From an uncultured Oscillibacter sp. (GTDB taxonomy: Bacteria > Bacillota > Clostridia > Oscillospirales > Oscillospiraceae): a stretch of 31,706 nt of DNA. Of the stretch, positions 16,284 through 24,531 are shown piece after piece. The stretch covers positions 1 to 31,706 of the forward strand of contig CAJUTB010000031.1 in assembly GCA_910589315.1 (NCBI GenBank), read 5' to 3'. The position numbers were made by a program, and so were the translations under genes. The notes beneath the pieces are model-generated. The model was given only the letters and a program-made list of their open reading frames with translations, was not told where the DNA came from and ran no database searches. Every line of letters begins with the position of its first letter. Within the stretch, counting starts at the first letter, position 1.

Positions 16284-16424
16284 CTGTCTCTGCCCCCTTT
16301 TGTAGTTTGCCGGATTTTTGTTTATCGTACCGCATTTTCCAGCATTTTGCAACCATTCTTTTCGGAATCCGCTCCGCTTTCCCGCTGCGGCGAGCCGGAC
16401 CCGGAGCGGACAAGAGTTTCCGCC

Positions 16425-16453
16425 TTGCGGCAGATGGTGGATTGTGCTATGAT
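16425..16453 (+). promoter_or_regulatory. Promoter of the orphan lipoprotein gene
   Basis: TTGCGG (16425-16430) and TATGAT (16448-16453) are spaced by 17 bp. The transcript would start near 16460, about 55 bases before the ATG. Confidence 0.65.
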
Positions 16454-16514
16454 GAGAGCGTATTTCATCCAGACAGGTGGTAAAAACGATTCCTGTGTGA
16501 AAAGAGGCTTTACC

Positions 16515-17441
16515 ATGCATTTTTCCAAAAACCGAAAAAATATCCGGCGAACGGCATTGCTTCTGGCGGGTCTGACGCTTGCGGCGGTTCTCTGCGGCTG
16601 TGCGCCAATTCCCATGACTCCGGGCGGAGAACCCTTCGGGGAGCAGACCGCTTCTCAGGACCGGACCAAACGGGTCTACGAAGCGTTTGCGGAGGAATTC
16701 CGTCAGGAAACCCAGGAATCCTGGGACGGGTTCACCATTACATGGATGGACCACGGCGAGTCCACGGACGTAGACCTCTACCGGACGGAGGCGTATACCC
16801 TCGCCTACTGCGAAAGAACCCACGGCGGCGACTATCTCTGGTATGACGGCTGGCTGTACTGCCGGGAAGGGGAGACCGTCGCCTGCTGCGAAATGCCCTG
16901 GGAAGCATTGCAGACGGACCAGATCACGGCAGGGCTGTGGACGATGCTGCAAGGGCTTTTGGATTTGACGCCCGGGGAAATGGAGTACAAGTCCATGCCG
17001 ATGTCCAGCAAAAGCGGGAATCTTTTGACGATAAAATATCCCTTTGGCGAGGACCGGGCGGGGGACTACGCGACGCTCTCCGTTCCCTTGTACGACGATG
17101 GACACTATGAGAGCGTCAGCCTCCAATGGCAGGACATCGGAGAACTGGGAAAATTTGAAAACGTGAGCGTCATTGCGGCCTTTTGTCCCCTGCCGGGTTC
17201 CGACAGCCTGCAAGCTGAGCGAAAGGTGTGGAGCTTCGCTCATGACTGCGGCCTGCTGGAGCAGGGCGTTCCCGCCATTTCCGCCCAGGACGGGGACCGG
17301 GAGGGCTGCCGTGCGGTGATTGCCGGCATTGATTTCGCCGCCCTCCGGGCGCGGGCGGAGCGGCGGGAGGATTTATCCTTCCCGGAATTTCCGTTCCAAT
17401 GCTTCGGGCCGGAGTCTCAAAGCGACGCCGGAACTCCGTGA
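16515..17441 (+). CDS. Putative lipoprotein of unknown function
   Basis: A 308-residue protein that I do not recognise. A basic N-terminus (HFSKNRKNIRR) and a hydrophobic stretch lead to LCGC, a lipobox with Cys29 as the likely lipidated residue, followed by a Pro/Gly-rich linker, so it should be anchored on the outer face of the membrane. The mature part is rich in aromatic residues and acidic patches, with alternating strand-like segments (DYLWYDGWLYCREGETVACCEM, NLLTIKYPFGEDRAGDYATLSVPLYDDG) suggesting a beta-rich fold. AGAGG sits 8 bases before the ATG. It has its own promoter and no operon partners. The downstream boundary is the IS630 remnant, but the coding frame ends cleanly before it. 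Confidence 0.75.
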   Translation: MHFSKNRKNIRRTALLLAGLTLAAVLCGCAPIPMTPGGEPFGEQTASQDRTKRVYEAFAEEFRQETQESWDGFTITWMDHGESTDVDLYRTEAYTLAYCERTHGGDYLWYDGWLYCREGETVACCEMPWEALQTDQITAGLWTMLQGLLDLTPGEMEYKSMPMSSKSGNLLTIKYPFGEDRAGDYATLSVPLYDDGHYESVSLQWQDIGELGKFENVSVIAAFCPLPGSDSLQAERKVWSFAHDCGLLEQGVPAISAQDGDREGCRAVIAGIDFAALRARAERREDLSFPEFPFQCFGPESQSDAGTP

Positions 17442-17489
17442 GCGGGTTTCCAGGCGGCGGGGGAAACCCGCGATATGCTCCCTCCAAAG

Positions 17490-17806
17490 TAGACTGTGGA
17501 AAAACAAGACTGCGAAATGGTGAGAACAATTATCAGGAGCTTATTGGAATGGAATGAAGCATTATCCAACACAATCACGGTTCCTTGTTCCAAAGAAGGC
17601 AGAAGCTGGTTGGAAAACCAGAACTCCAAAAGCCTGCTGACCCTGCGACACATACCCATATTCCCGATACAAATATGTATCCATACCGCTTTCATCCACA
17701 TAGGCGATCTTTTCCGGCGGTATATCTTTGCTCGCTTCCTGATACGCCGCCGCAATGCGTTTCGAATGCCGCTTTCGCTGCATCCAAATGCCTTGGCTAT
17801 TTCCGA
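17490..17806 (-). pseudogene. Decayed IS630-family transposase (copy 2)
   Basis: Reading the minus strand from 17806, the sequence matches copy 1 (305-917) almost base for base: AKAFGCSESGIRNAL, KIAYVDESGMDTYLYREYGY, the identical GQQAFGVLVFQ junction, and VIVLDNASFHSNK. It has one further deletion of about 60 bases relative to copy 1, between two GCGGC repeats near 17755, which shifts the frame. The N-terminal HTH region is absent because similarity stops at AATCGGAAATAGCC next to a perfect palindrome. Its low-coordinate end reads TAGACTGTGGAAAAAC, which resembles the possible left end of copy 1 and may be a terminal inverted repeat. Confidence 0.85.
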
Positions 17807-17808
17807 TT

Positions 17809-17840
17809 AGCGCATTATGTTTGGCTGAACATAATGCGCT
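17809..17840. repeat. Perfect 13-bp inverted repeat at the IS630 remnant edge
   Basis: AGCGCATTATGTT and AACATAATGCGCT are exact inverted repeats around a 6-base TGGCTG loop. No T-run follows on either strand, so it is not a standard terminator. It sits exactly where similarity between the two IS630 copies ends, so it may be a remnant of another inserted element or a recombination site. Confidence 0.8.
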
Positions 17841-17988
17841 TAATGGACATCTAAAAATAATGTAAGGGCGTCTCTCGAAACAATTGGAAAATTAAGGAAA
17901 ACCATCGTCAAAACTTAACATAAATTCCCTATTAAGAGAAATCGCTTTGCATTGTAACCTGCTGGGCACGGTTTTCTGCTGCATATTA

Positions 17989-18018
17989 TTGACATGATTA
18001 GGGGGGACATGGTATTAT
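17989..18018 (+). promoter_or_regulatory. Promoter of the hybrid kinase genes
   Basis: TTGACA (17989-17994) and TATTAT (18013-18018) are separated by 18 bp, with a run of six G in the spacer. A leader of about 145 bases precedes the first kinase gene. Confidence 0.7.
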
Positions 18019-18168
18019 GACACAGATTTTTTAATTTTGCAGTGAAGCTGCGGGAGCAAATGAAGCCATACTGCATTGTCAGCAGCGTTTTCCGGAAACA
18101 CGCCTCTGCGCCTTGGAATCTGCTGTGGTAACGATGACCGGGAAGCGGTCAATATGGAGGACAGACAT

Positions 18169-20775
18169 ATGGATTATTCAGGGGGACTTTGGGAACGGAC
18201 CGGGGCGGACGCCCCCGCCGCCGGGGCCTGTGAGCGGCACAGCGGTATTCGAAGCGTTCAGAATTTGGAGGCCGTCATCAACGAGGGCCTTCGCGTCGCC
18301 CTCCTGGAGGAGACGCCGGACCAATCGCTGGCGGTGCTGCTGGAGCATCTGGGAAAAGCGATGAACGGGGACCGGACCTATATATTTGAGCAGAACGAAT
18401 CCGGCTGTGATGTCAACACCTACGAATGGGTTGCCGGCGGGGTGGAGCCGGAAAAGGAAAACCTCCAAAATGTCCCGCCGGAGGTGTGCGCAAGCTGGTA
18501 TCGCAAGTTCAGCGTCGGCAAACACATTGTCATCGAAAGCCTGGAGGACATCCGGGAGACGGACCCGCTTCAGTATGAGAACCTGAAGCGGCAGGGCATT
18601 CATTCCCTTGTGGTGGTCCCCCTGTATGATGGAAAAAAGATCATCGGTTTTTACGGTGTGGACAATCCGCCTGCAAGGTCGCTGGAATACACGTCGAATA
18701 TGCTCCAAACCGCGGCATACTTTATCGTATCTTCCCTGAAACGGCGCAACCTGGTCCGGGAGCTGCAAAAGCGGAGCTATAATGTGCTCCACGCCCTCAG
18801 CGTGGATTACCTGGGTATTTACGAGGTGAACTTTGACACAGGCGAATGTGAGGTTTACCGCAGCAGCGAACAGATGGGCATGGATTGGGCGGCCTATTTT
18901 CAGGACGGTTATACGGCGGCTATGGAGCGGTATATTTCCGAGTATGTAGTCCCGCGGGACCAGGAGCGGCTTCGTACCGTGACGAAGAAAAGCTATGTGC
19001 TTGCCCGGCTGCGGACCAAGAAAAAGTTTTCGGTCCGCTACCAGGTAAAAGACTGCTCCTCCGGACTGAAACACCTGGAAATTCACTTCTCTGTCACCGA
19101 GAAAACAGCGGGGGAGAACTGCGCGATTTTCGCGCAGCGGGATGTCAACGCCCTTGTGGAGCAGGAGGAGAAATATAAGCTGGAAGCAAGGCGGAGCCTT
19201 GAGGACATCTTGGAGGGAGCCAAGACCGGAATCTGGACGATTGAGCTGGAGGAGGGCTGTCCGCCGAGAATGTACGCAGACCGAACCATGCGGATTCTCC
19301 TGGGGGTATCGGATGCGATTGGGCCGGAAGCGTGCTACCGGCACTGGTTTGAGCGCATTGAGCCGGACTATGTGGAGATGGTACAGGAGTCGGTGGGAGA
19401 AATCCTGGAAACCGGGCGTTCCGAGGTGATCTATCCCTGGAAGCACCCGACGCTGGGGAAGATTTACGTCCGCTGCGGCGGCGTACCGGACAAAACGTTC
19501 AAAAAGCCGGGAGCCTGCCTGAACGGCTATCACCAGGACATCACGGAAACCATGGTGACCCGAAAGAAACAGGAACAGTCCATCATGGAGCTTTTGGAAC
19601 GGGTGCGGCAGGCGAACTCGGCAAAAAGCGAATTCCTTTCCCATATGTCCCACGATCTCCGCACGCCTATCAACGGAATTTTGGGAATGCTGGCCATCCT
19701 GGAAAAGAGCCAGAACGACCCGGAGCAACAGCTGGCGTGCCAGAAGAAAATCCGTGTGTCAACGGAACATCTGCTGTCTCTGGTGAACGACGTTCTTCAG
19801 GTCAGCAAGCTGGAGAGCGGAAGGCCTGCGGCGGTGGAGAAGCCGTTCGACCTGTATGATACCTTGGAAGACTGCATCACGGTTCTCTCTCCTCTGGCGG
19901 AGGAACGGGGAATCCTTCTGGAGCTGGAGGCATCCGGCCTGCGGCACAGGAGAGCCGTCGGAAACCCCCTCTACTTGAAACAAATCCTGATGAATGTCAT
20001 GGACAACGCCGTCCGGTATAACCAGCCCCACGGCTCCGTATTTGTCCAAGCGGAGGAAACTGCCTTCCAGGATGGAACGGCAACCTGCCGTTTTGTCATC
20101 AAAGATACCGGAATTGGTATTGGAGAGGACTTCAAGGAGCACATCTTTGAGCCGTTTACCCAGGAACATCAGGACGCGAGGACGAACTATAACGGCGTTG
20201 GGCTTGGAATGTCCATCGTGAAGAAACTGATCGATCAGATGAAGGGAACGGTTGCGATAGACAGCCGGATTGGCAAGGGGAGCGTCGTTCAGATCACGCT
20301 TCCCATTCGGGTCGACGAGGCGTGGAGCGGAGAGGCCGCAGACGAGACCTGGAATATGCCGGACAATATTGCCGGGATGCATGTGCTTTTGGTGGAGGAC
20401 AATGAGATCAACTGTGAAATCATGGAATATATTCTCAAGGACGCAGGTATGGAGGTCGTGACGGCCAACGACGGAAAGGCCGCCGTGGACGCGTTCGCGG
20501 CGGCGGAACCGGGGGCTTTTGACTGTGTGCTTATGGATTTGATGATGCCGGTCATGAGCGGATATGAGGCGTCCCGGGTGATTCGCGGCCTGAACCGGTC
20601 CGACGCGGCGGCGGTGCCCATCATCGCGCTCTCGGCCAACGCGTTTGAAGAAGACATCGCGCTGGCAAAGGACGCCGGAATGAATGCGCATCTGGCAAAA
20701 CCGGTAAACATCCACAAAATGTTTCAGGCCATAAGCCGGCTGAGGACCCAGGCGCGTGGAACGGAACGCGTTTAA
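18169..20775 (+). CDS. Soluble hybrid histidine kinase (GAF-PAS-HisKA-HATPase-REC)
   Basis: An 868-residue sensor kinase with no membrane segment. A GAF-like domain occupies about residues 30-185 (DRTYIFEQNESG through GFYGVDNPPARSLE). Two PAS-like segments follow (about 200-345 and 365-475). The HisKA dimerisation helix has the phospho-acceptor His495 in SHMSHDLRTPINGIL. The HATPase has an N-box (LMNVMDNAVRYN), DTGIGI and GVGLGMSI. A C-terminal receiver has phospho-acceptor Asp790 in VLMDLMMPVMSG and the conserved Lys in HLAKPVN. ATG 18169 is chosen because GGAGG lies 8 bases upstream; the frame also contains ATGs at 18076 and 18154. It is followed 46 bases later by a second hybrid kinase. 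No Hpt protein or DNA-binding regulator is encoded next to it, so the downstream target is unknown. Confidence 0.9.
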   Translation: MDYSGGLWERTGADAPAAGACERHSGIRSVQNLEAVINEGLRVALLEETPDQSLAVLLEHLGKAMNGDRTYIFEQNESGCDVNTYEWVAGGVEPEKENLQNVPPEVCASWYRKFSVGKHIVIESLEDIRETDPLQYENLKRQGIHSLVVVPLYDGKKIIGFYGVDNPPARSLEYTSNMLQTAAYFIVSSLKRRNLVRELQKRSYNVLHALSVDYLGIYEVNFDTGECEVYRSSEQMGMDWAAYFQDGYTAAMERYISEYVVPRDQERLRTVTKKSYVLARLRTKKKFSVRYQVKDCSSGLKHLEIHFSVTEKTAGENCAIFAQRDVNALVEQEEKYKLEARRSLEDILEGAKTGIWTIELEEGCPPRMYADRTMRILLGVSDAIGPEACYRHWFERIEPDYVEMVQESVGEILETGRSEVIYPWKHPTLGKIYVRCGGVPDKTFKKPGACLNGYHQDITETMVTRKKQEQSIMELLERVRQANSAKSEFLSHMSHDLRTPINGILGMLAILEKSQNDPEQQLACQKKIRVSTEHLLSLVNDVLQVSKLESGRPAAVEKPFDLYDTLEDCITVLSPLAEERGILLELEASGLRHRRAVGNPLYLKQILMNVMDNAVRYNQPHGSVFVQAEETAFQDGTATCRFVIKDTGIGIGEDFKEHIFEPFTQEHQDARTNYNGVGLGMSIVKKLIDQMKGTVAIDSRIGKGSVVQITLPIRVDEAWSGEAADETWNMPDNIAGMHVLLVEDNEINCEIMEYILKDAGMEVVTANDGKAAVDAFAAAEPGAFDCVLMDLMMPVMSGYEASRVIRGLNRSDAAAVPIIALSANAFEEDIALAKDAGMNAHLAKPVNIHKMFQAISRLRTQARGTERV

Positions 20776-20821
20776 CGTCGGGACAATTTATAATACCAGA
20801 ACCTATGGAGATTGAAAAAGT

Positions 20822-23392
20822 ATGAGAAATAAGGCTTTGCCCCGATTTTTGAAAATCAGCATAGCGGTCATTATATGCTTGACTATCTTTGTGTTTTCTT
20901 TCCTTGGAATGTCCATTCATAATATGAGCGAAAACACAATTGAGGATATCGGTACCGCTTACATGGCCGGAATGAACGAACAGGTATCGTTACACTTTGA
21001 AACCATCATTGAACTCCGCCTGACCATGGCAGAGTCCATCGCGCATATTGCAGCAGGAGACGAACAATCCGGTTACGGTTCAAAGGAAGAAATCGAATAC
21101 GGCGCAAAAGCAAGGCATTTTTTATGCGCCGCCCTGTATTCGCCCGATGGCGAAATTGAAATGATTTACGGCGATTCTATGGAACTCAAGCACCCGGAAC
21201 CGTTTTTAGAAAGCCTGCGGAACGGAGAGCGCAAAACGGCGTCCGCTGTTGACAGCAGCGGGGAGAGCGTGATCCTGTTCGGCGTCCCCTGCGAATATCC
21301 CATGTCCGGCGGAGGCGGCAGTCTAGCCATAGTTGTCGGACTTTCCACCAAATATATGGGCGAAGTTCTTTTCCTTAATTCTGATAATTCCCTAAGTTAT
21401 TCTTTTGTCATACGCAAGGATGGCAGCTATGTTGTTGGCCCTGGGGACGATGGACATGAAAACTATTTCGACAGGCTTTACAGTATTTTTGAAGGGCAGG
21501 ACACGGAAGCCGCATCCTACGTCGAACAGCTGATGGCAGCCATAAACACGAACGAAGATTATTCCGTTATTCTGAAGAATGGCGAATCGCGCCGCCACCT
21601 GTATTGCACCAGCCTTCCCTACTGCGATTGGTATTTAGTGACGGTGCTTCCCTTTGATGGGCTGGATCAGTCGATTTCAGGGATGAGCAGCCGCTGGCTT
21701 ACCATTGTTTACGCCGCTTCTTTCGTGGTAATCGCCATGCTTCTCTACATATTCTTCCAGTATTTGAGGCTGTTCAAAAACCAGGTTTTGGAATTAACGC
21801 GTGTGAATACGGAGATGGATATAGCCCGAAAAGATGCAGAAAAGGCGCGAAAAGAGGCGGAACATGCCAACGCGGCAAAACAGGACTTCCTTTCCAGCAT
21901 GAGCCATGACATCCGTACGCCTATGAACGCCATTATTGGTATGACATCCCTGGCCATGGATAATGCGAATCATCCGGAGCAGGTTCAGGATTACCTGCAT
22001 AAAATCGCGCTGTCCAGCAAGCATCTGCTGGGGCTGATCAACGACGTGCTGGATATATCCAAGATTGAAAGCGGTAAAATGGCGTTGAACGTTGAGCCAA
22101 TGTCGTTAAGAGAGGTGATGGACTGCATTGTTAATATTATGCAGCCTCAGGTCCAGGCGAAAAATCAGCAGTTCAACGCGGCGGCCTACGAAATCCTTTC
22201 GGAAAACGTGCGCTGTGACAGCGTGCGGCTGAATCAGGTGTTGATTAACCTGCTGGGAAATGCCGTCAAATTTACGCCAGAAAACGGCTCGATTCAAGTG
22301 ATGGTGTATCAGGAGACGCTTCCAGAGGAACCTGACCGTGTCCGCACCCATTTTCTGGTGAAGGATACGGGAATTGGTATGTCAAAAGAATATCAAAAGG
22401 TAATATTTGAATCTTTCAGCCGGGAGGACAACACTCGGGTACGAAAAACAGAGGGGTCCGGGCTGGGAATGACGATTACCAAGTATATTGTAGACGCGAT
22501 GGACGGTAACATTTCCGTTCGCAGCGAACAGGGCCGGGGCAGCGAATTTCATGTTGTGCTTGATTTGGAAAAGGCGGCGGAACAGGAGATGAACACGGTG
22601 TTTCCGGACTGGAATGTATTAGTGGTTGACGGCGACGAGCGGTTATGCGCCAATACGGTCCGTGTTTTAGAATCCGCCGGCATCCGCGCCCAGTGGTGTC
22701 TGCGTGCGGAACAGGCAATGGAACGGATTGCAGACGGCCGTTATGAGCTGATTCTTTTGGGATGGAAATTGCCGGACATGACTGGGATGGAAGCCGCCCG
22801 GAAAATCCGGCTGAGCTGCGGGGAAGATGGTCCGGCGGTGTTTCTCTTGGCCTGTGATTGGAGCGGGAAGGAAGATGAAGCCAAAGAAGCAGGGATTTCC
22901 GGCTTTATTTCCAAGCCTCTGTTTCGATCCACTTTGTTCGACGCATTGAACACATTTGCCGGTACAGGCGTTAAAGAAACGGCCGGTGTCGAAAAGTCGG
23001 TTGATCTGGTGCTTCGGGGAAAACATATTTTATTGGCGGAGGATAATGAGCTGAACTGGGAAGTGGCAAGGGAAATGCTCGCGAGCCTGGAACTGAACTT
23101 GGATTGGGTGGAGAATGGACAAATCTGCGTTGCAAAATTCGAGGAATCCCCAGTTGGGTATTATGACGCGATTCTTATGGATGTGCGGATGCCCGTTATG
23201 GACGGCTACGAAGCGACCGCTGCTATCCGGGAGCTGAAACGCGAGGACGCTGATATTCCCATTATCGCCATGACAGCCGACGCCTTTTCAGAGGATATTC
23301 AAAGATGTTTGGAGCACGGCATGAATGATCATCTGGCAAAACCGATTGATGTTCAGGCGGTTGCTTATAAGCTAAAGAAATATTTGAAATGA
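20822..23392 (+). CDS. Membrane hybrid histidine kinase with tandem receivers, first one degenerate
   Basis: An 856-residue sensor kinase. Membrane helix 1 (about 11-31) and helix 2 (about 292-316) bracket an extracytoplasmic sensor of about 260 residues with Cache-like features (LYSPDGEIEMIYGD, SLPYCDWYLVTVLPF). A coiled coil leads to HisKA with His362 (SHDIRTPMNAI), then an HATPase with N-box (LINLLGNAVKFT), DTGIGM and GSGLGMTI. Two receivers follow. The first (about 595-710) has Gly647 where the phospho-acceptor Asp should be (ILLGWKLPDM) and a DGD acidic pair, so it cannot be phosphorylated normally. The second (about 735-855) is intact, with Asp787 in ILMDVRMPVMDG and Lys in HLAKPID. GGAG precedes the ATG. 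A TATAAT box at 20789-20794 might give it a second promoter, but no good -35 is seen. Confidence 0.9.
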   Translation: MRNKALPRFLKISIAVIICLTIFVFSFLGMSIHNMSENTIEDIGTAYMAGMNEQVSLHFETIIELRLTMAESIAHIAAGDEQSGYGSKEEIEYGAKARHFLCAALYSPDGEIEMIYGDSMELKHPEPFLESLRNGERKTASAVDSSGESVILFGVPCEYPMSGGGGSLAIVVGLSTKYMGEVLFLNSDNSLSYSFVIRKDGSYVVGPGDDGHENYFDRLYSIFEGQDTEAASYVEQLMAAINTNEDYSVILKNGESRRHLYCTSLPYCDWYLVTVLPFDGLDQSISGMSSRWLTIVYAASFVVIAMLLYIFFQYLRLFKNQVLELTRVNTEMDIARKDAEKARKEAEHANAAKQDFLSSMSHDIRTPMNAIIGMTSLAMDNANHPEQVQDYLHKIALSSKHLLGLINDVLDISKIESGKMALNVEPMSLREVMDCIVNIMQPQVQAKNQQFNAAAYEILSENVRCDSVRLNQVLINLLGNAVKFTPENGSIQVMVYQETLPEEPDRVRTHFLVKDTGIGMSKEYQKVIFESFSREDNTRVRKTEGSGLGMTITKYIVDAMDGNISVRSEQGRGSEFHVVLDLEKAAEQEMNTVFPDWNVLVVDGDERLCANTVRVLESAGIRAQWCLRAEQAMERIADGRYELILLGWKLPDMTGMEAARKIRLSCGEDGPAVFLLACDWSGKEDEAKEAGISGFISKPLFRSTLFDALNTFAGTGVKETAGVEKSVDLVLRGKHILLAEDNELNWEVAREMLASLELNLDWVENGQICVAKFEESPVGYYDAILMDVRMPVMDGYEATAAIRELKREDADIPIIAMTADAFSEDIQRCLEHGMNDHLAKPIDVQAVAYKLKKYLK

Positions 23393-23473
23393 AGGATGCC
23401 GGGCAAATGAAGGCAATCCGCTCCTCTAATGGATGGTCTGTAATTGAAAAGTTCATGGTCCTTTATCTGCGAA

Positions 23474-23521
23474 AAAAGAGGTTGCTGCGAGAATGTCTAT
23501 CCGCAGCAGCCTCTTTTATTT
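23474..23521 (+). terminator. Terminator of the hybrid kinase genes
   Basis: AAAAGAGGTTGCTGCG pairs with CGCAGCAGCCTCTTTT (one G-U pair) around a 12-base loop, followed by ATTTC. The A-run on the 5' side would also allow use from the other direction. Confidence 0.85.
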
Positions 23522-23571
23522 CAAATCCAATCTGATAAATACCTGTACGCACTTCAGGTTAAATCTTGTTT

Positions 23572-23609
23572 AACGAACCCCCATCTAAATGGACAGGGTT
23601 CGTTTTTTT
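23572..23609. terminator. Terminator between kinase and smsB-like genes
   Basis: AACGAACCC and GGGTTCGTT form a 9-bp stem with a 15-base loop, followed by a run of seven T on the plus strand that overlaps the stop codon of the minus-strand gene. For minus-strand transcription the U-tract is short (CGTTAAAC), so it is stronger as a backup plus-strand terminator. Confidence 0.7.
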
Positions 23610-24531
23610 ATGCCAAAAATCCTTGCAGGATGCAATTCTCCGCTTCTTCTTCCGTAAGGCCCAGCGTTTCCAGCTTCAAAAGCTGGTCGCCCGCGATCTT
23701 TCCAATGGCCGCCTCATGAATCAACTGCGCTTCTGTACAGTTTGCCGTAATGGCGGGAATCGACTTGATTTTTGCCCCGCCCATGATGATGGAGTCACAC
23801 TGCACATGGCCAAAACATTTGGCATTTCCTACCATACGGGGATAAAACACCTGGCTGGAACCGTCCTGCGCCACGGAACGGGAAATCACCCGGCCCTTGG
23901 AGTCCTCGCCGTCGAGAATAATCTCCATATCGCTCTCCGCCGTCTGGTCTCCGTGCGTCAGAAGGCGTTCTGTCACAATGGCCTCCGCCCCCGGACCGCA
24001 GATGATCTTCGTGTCCCGCTTTGTGGAATCAATCCCCCGAATCTGGACGGTCTCCATCTGAATCGTCGCGCCTTCTTCCAGGTAAACCACCGTCTTGGGG
24101 TTCATGATCCGCCCGCCGGTTCCAGTGCCGCCGCCGTAGTGCTTTTCCGTGTAGCGGACATGGGAGTGTTTCCCTACATAAAAGGTATGCACGCCGTCAT
24201 GGCGGGACTCCTGGTCGCCGCAGTTATGAATCCCACAGCCTGCCACAATCTCCACGTTGCAGTTTTCGCCTACGTAAAAATCGTTATAAACCGTCTCCGA
24301 AAGACCGGATTTGGTGATAATGACTGGAATATGACAGGTTTCGTTCACCGTACCGGGCTGAATCCGAATGTCAATTCCCGGCTTGTCCTCTTTGGATGTG
24401 ATTTGAATGTGTTCTGTGGACTGCCGGCCGTCGCAGCCGCTGTCCTTGCGAATGTTGAACGCGCCCACAGGCTTGCCCAGCATATCCGCGATTTTTTCCA
24501 GAAGCTCGCGGTCAATCTCTGTGTCCATCAT
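23608..24531 (-). CDS. smsB: Fe-S cluster scaffold protein, SufB/SufD family (SmsB-like)
   Basis: A 307-residue member of the SufB/SufD scaffold family. A short N-terminal helical part (EIDRELLEKIADMLGKPVGAFNIRKDSGCDG) precedes the beta-helix core (from about VNETCHIPVIITKSG to SQVFYPRMVGNAKCFGHVQCDSIIMGG). The C-terminal helical region has SIPAITANCTEAQLIHEAAIGKIAGDQL, the ...HEAxxGxI signature that contacts SufC. It is far shorter than classical SufB (about 470). Several Cys residues are possible cluster ligands (Cys in GGCGIHNCG, KCFGHVQCD and TANCTEAQ). The start overlaps the upstream gene stop (ATGA), with GGAGG 10 bases before. With only a SufC partner it matches the minimal SUF-like (SMS) pair known from anaerobes. 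It assembles [Fe-S] clusters in the cytoplasm. Confidence 0.85.
   Translation of the reverse strand: MMDTEIDRELLEKIADMLGKPVGAFNIRKDSGCDGRQSTEHIQITSKEDKPGIDIRIQPGTVNETCHIPVIITKSGLSETVYNDFYVGENCNVEIVAGCGIHNCGDQESRHDGVHTFYVGKHSHVRYTEKHYGGGTGTGGRIMNPKTVVYLEEGATIQMETVQIRGIDSTKRDTKIICGPGAEAIVTERLLTHGDQTAESDMEIILDGEDSKGRVISRSVAQDGSSQVFYPRMVGNAKCFGHVQCDSIIMGGAKIKSIPAITANCTEAQLIHEAAIGKIAGDQLLKLETLGLTEEEAENCILQGFLA

Noticed and set aside
17442..17471. Hairpin GCGGGTTTCC / GGGAAACCCGC just after the orphan lipoprotein gene as a terminator
   Set aside because: The stem is good but no T-run follows on either strand (it continues GATATGCTC), so termination cannot be supported. It may be only the edge of the IS630 insertion.
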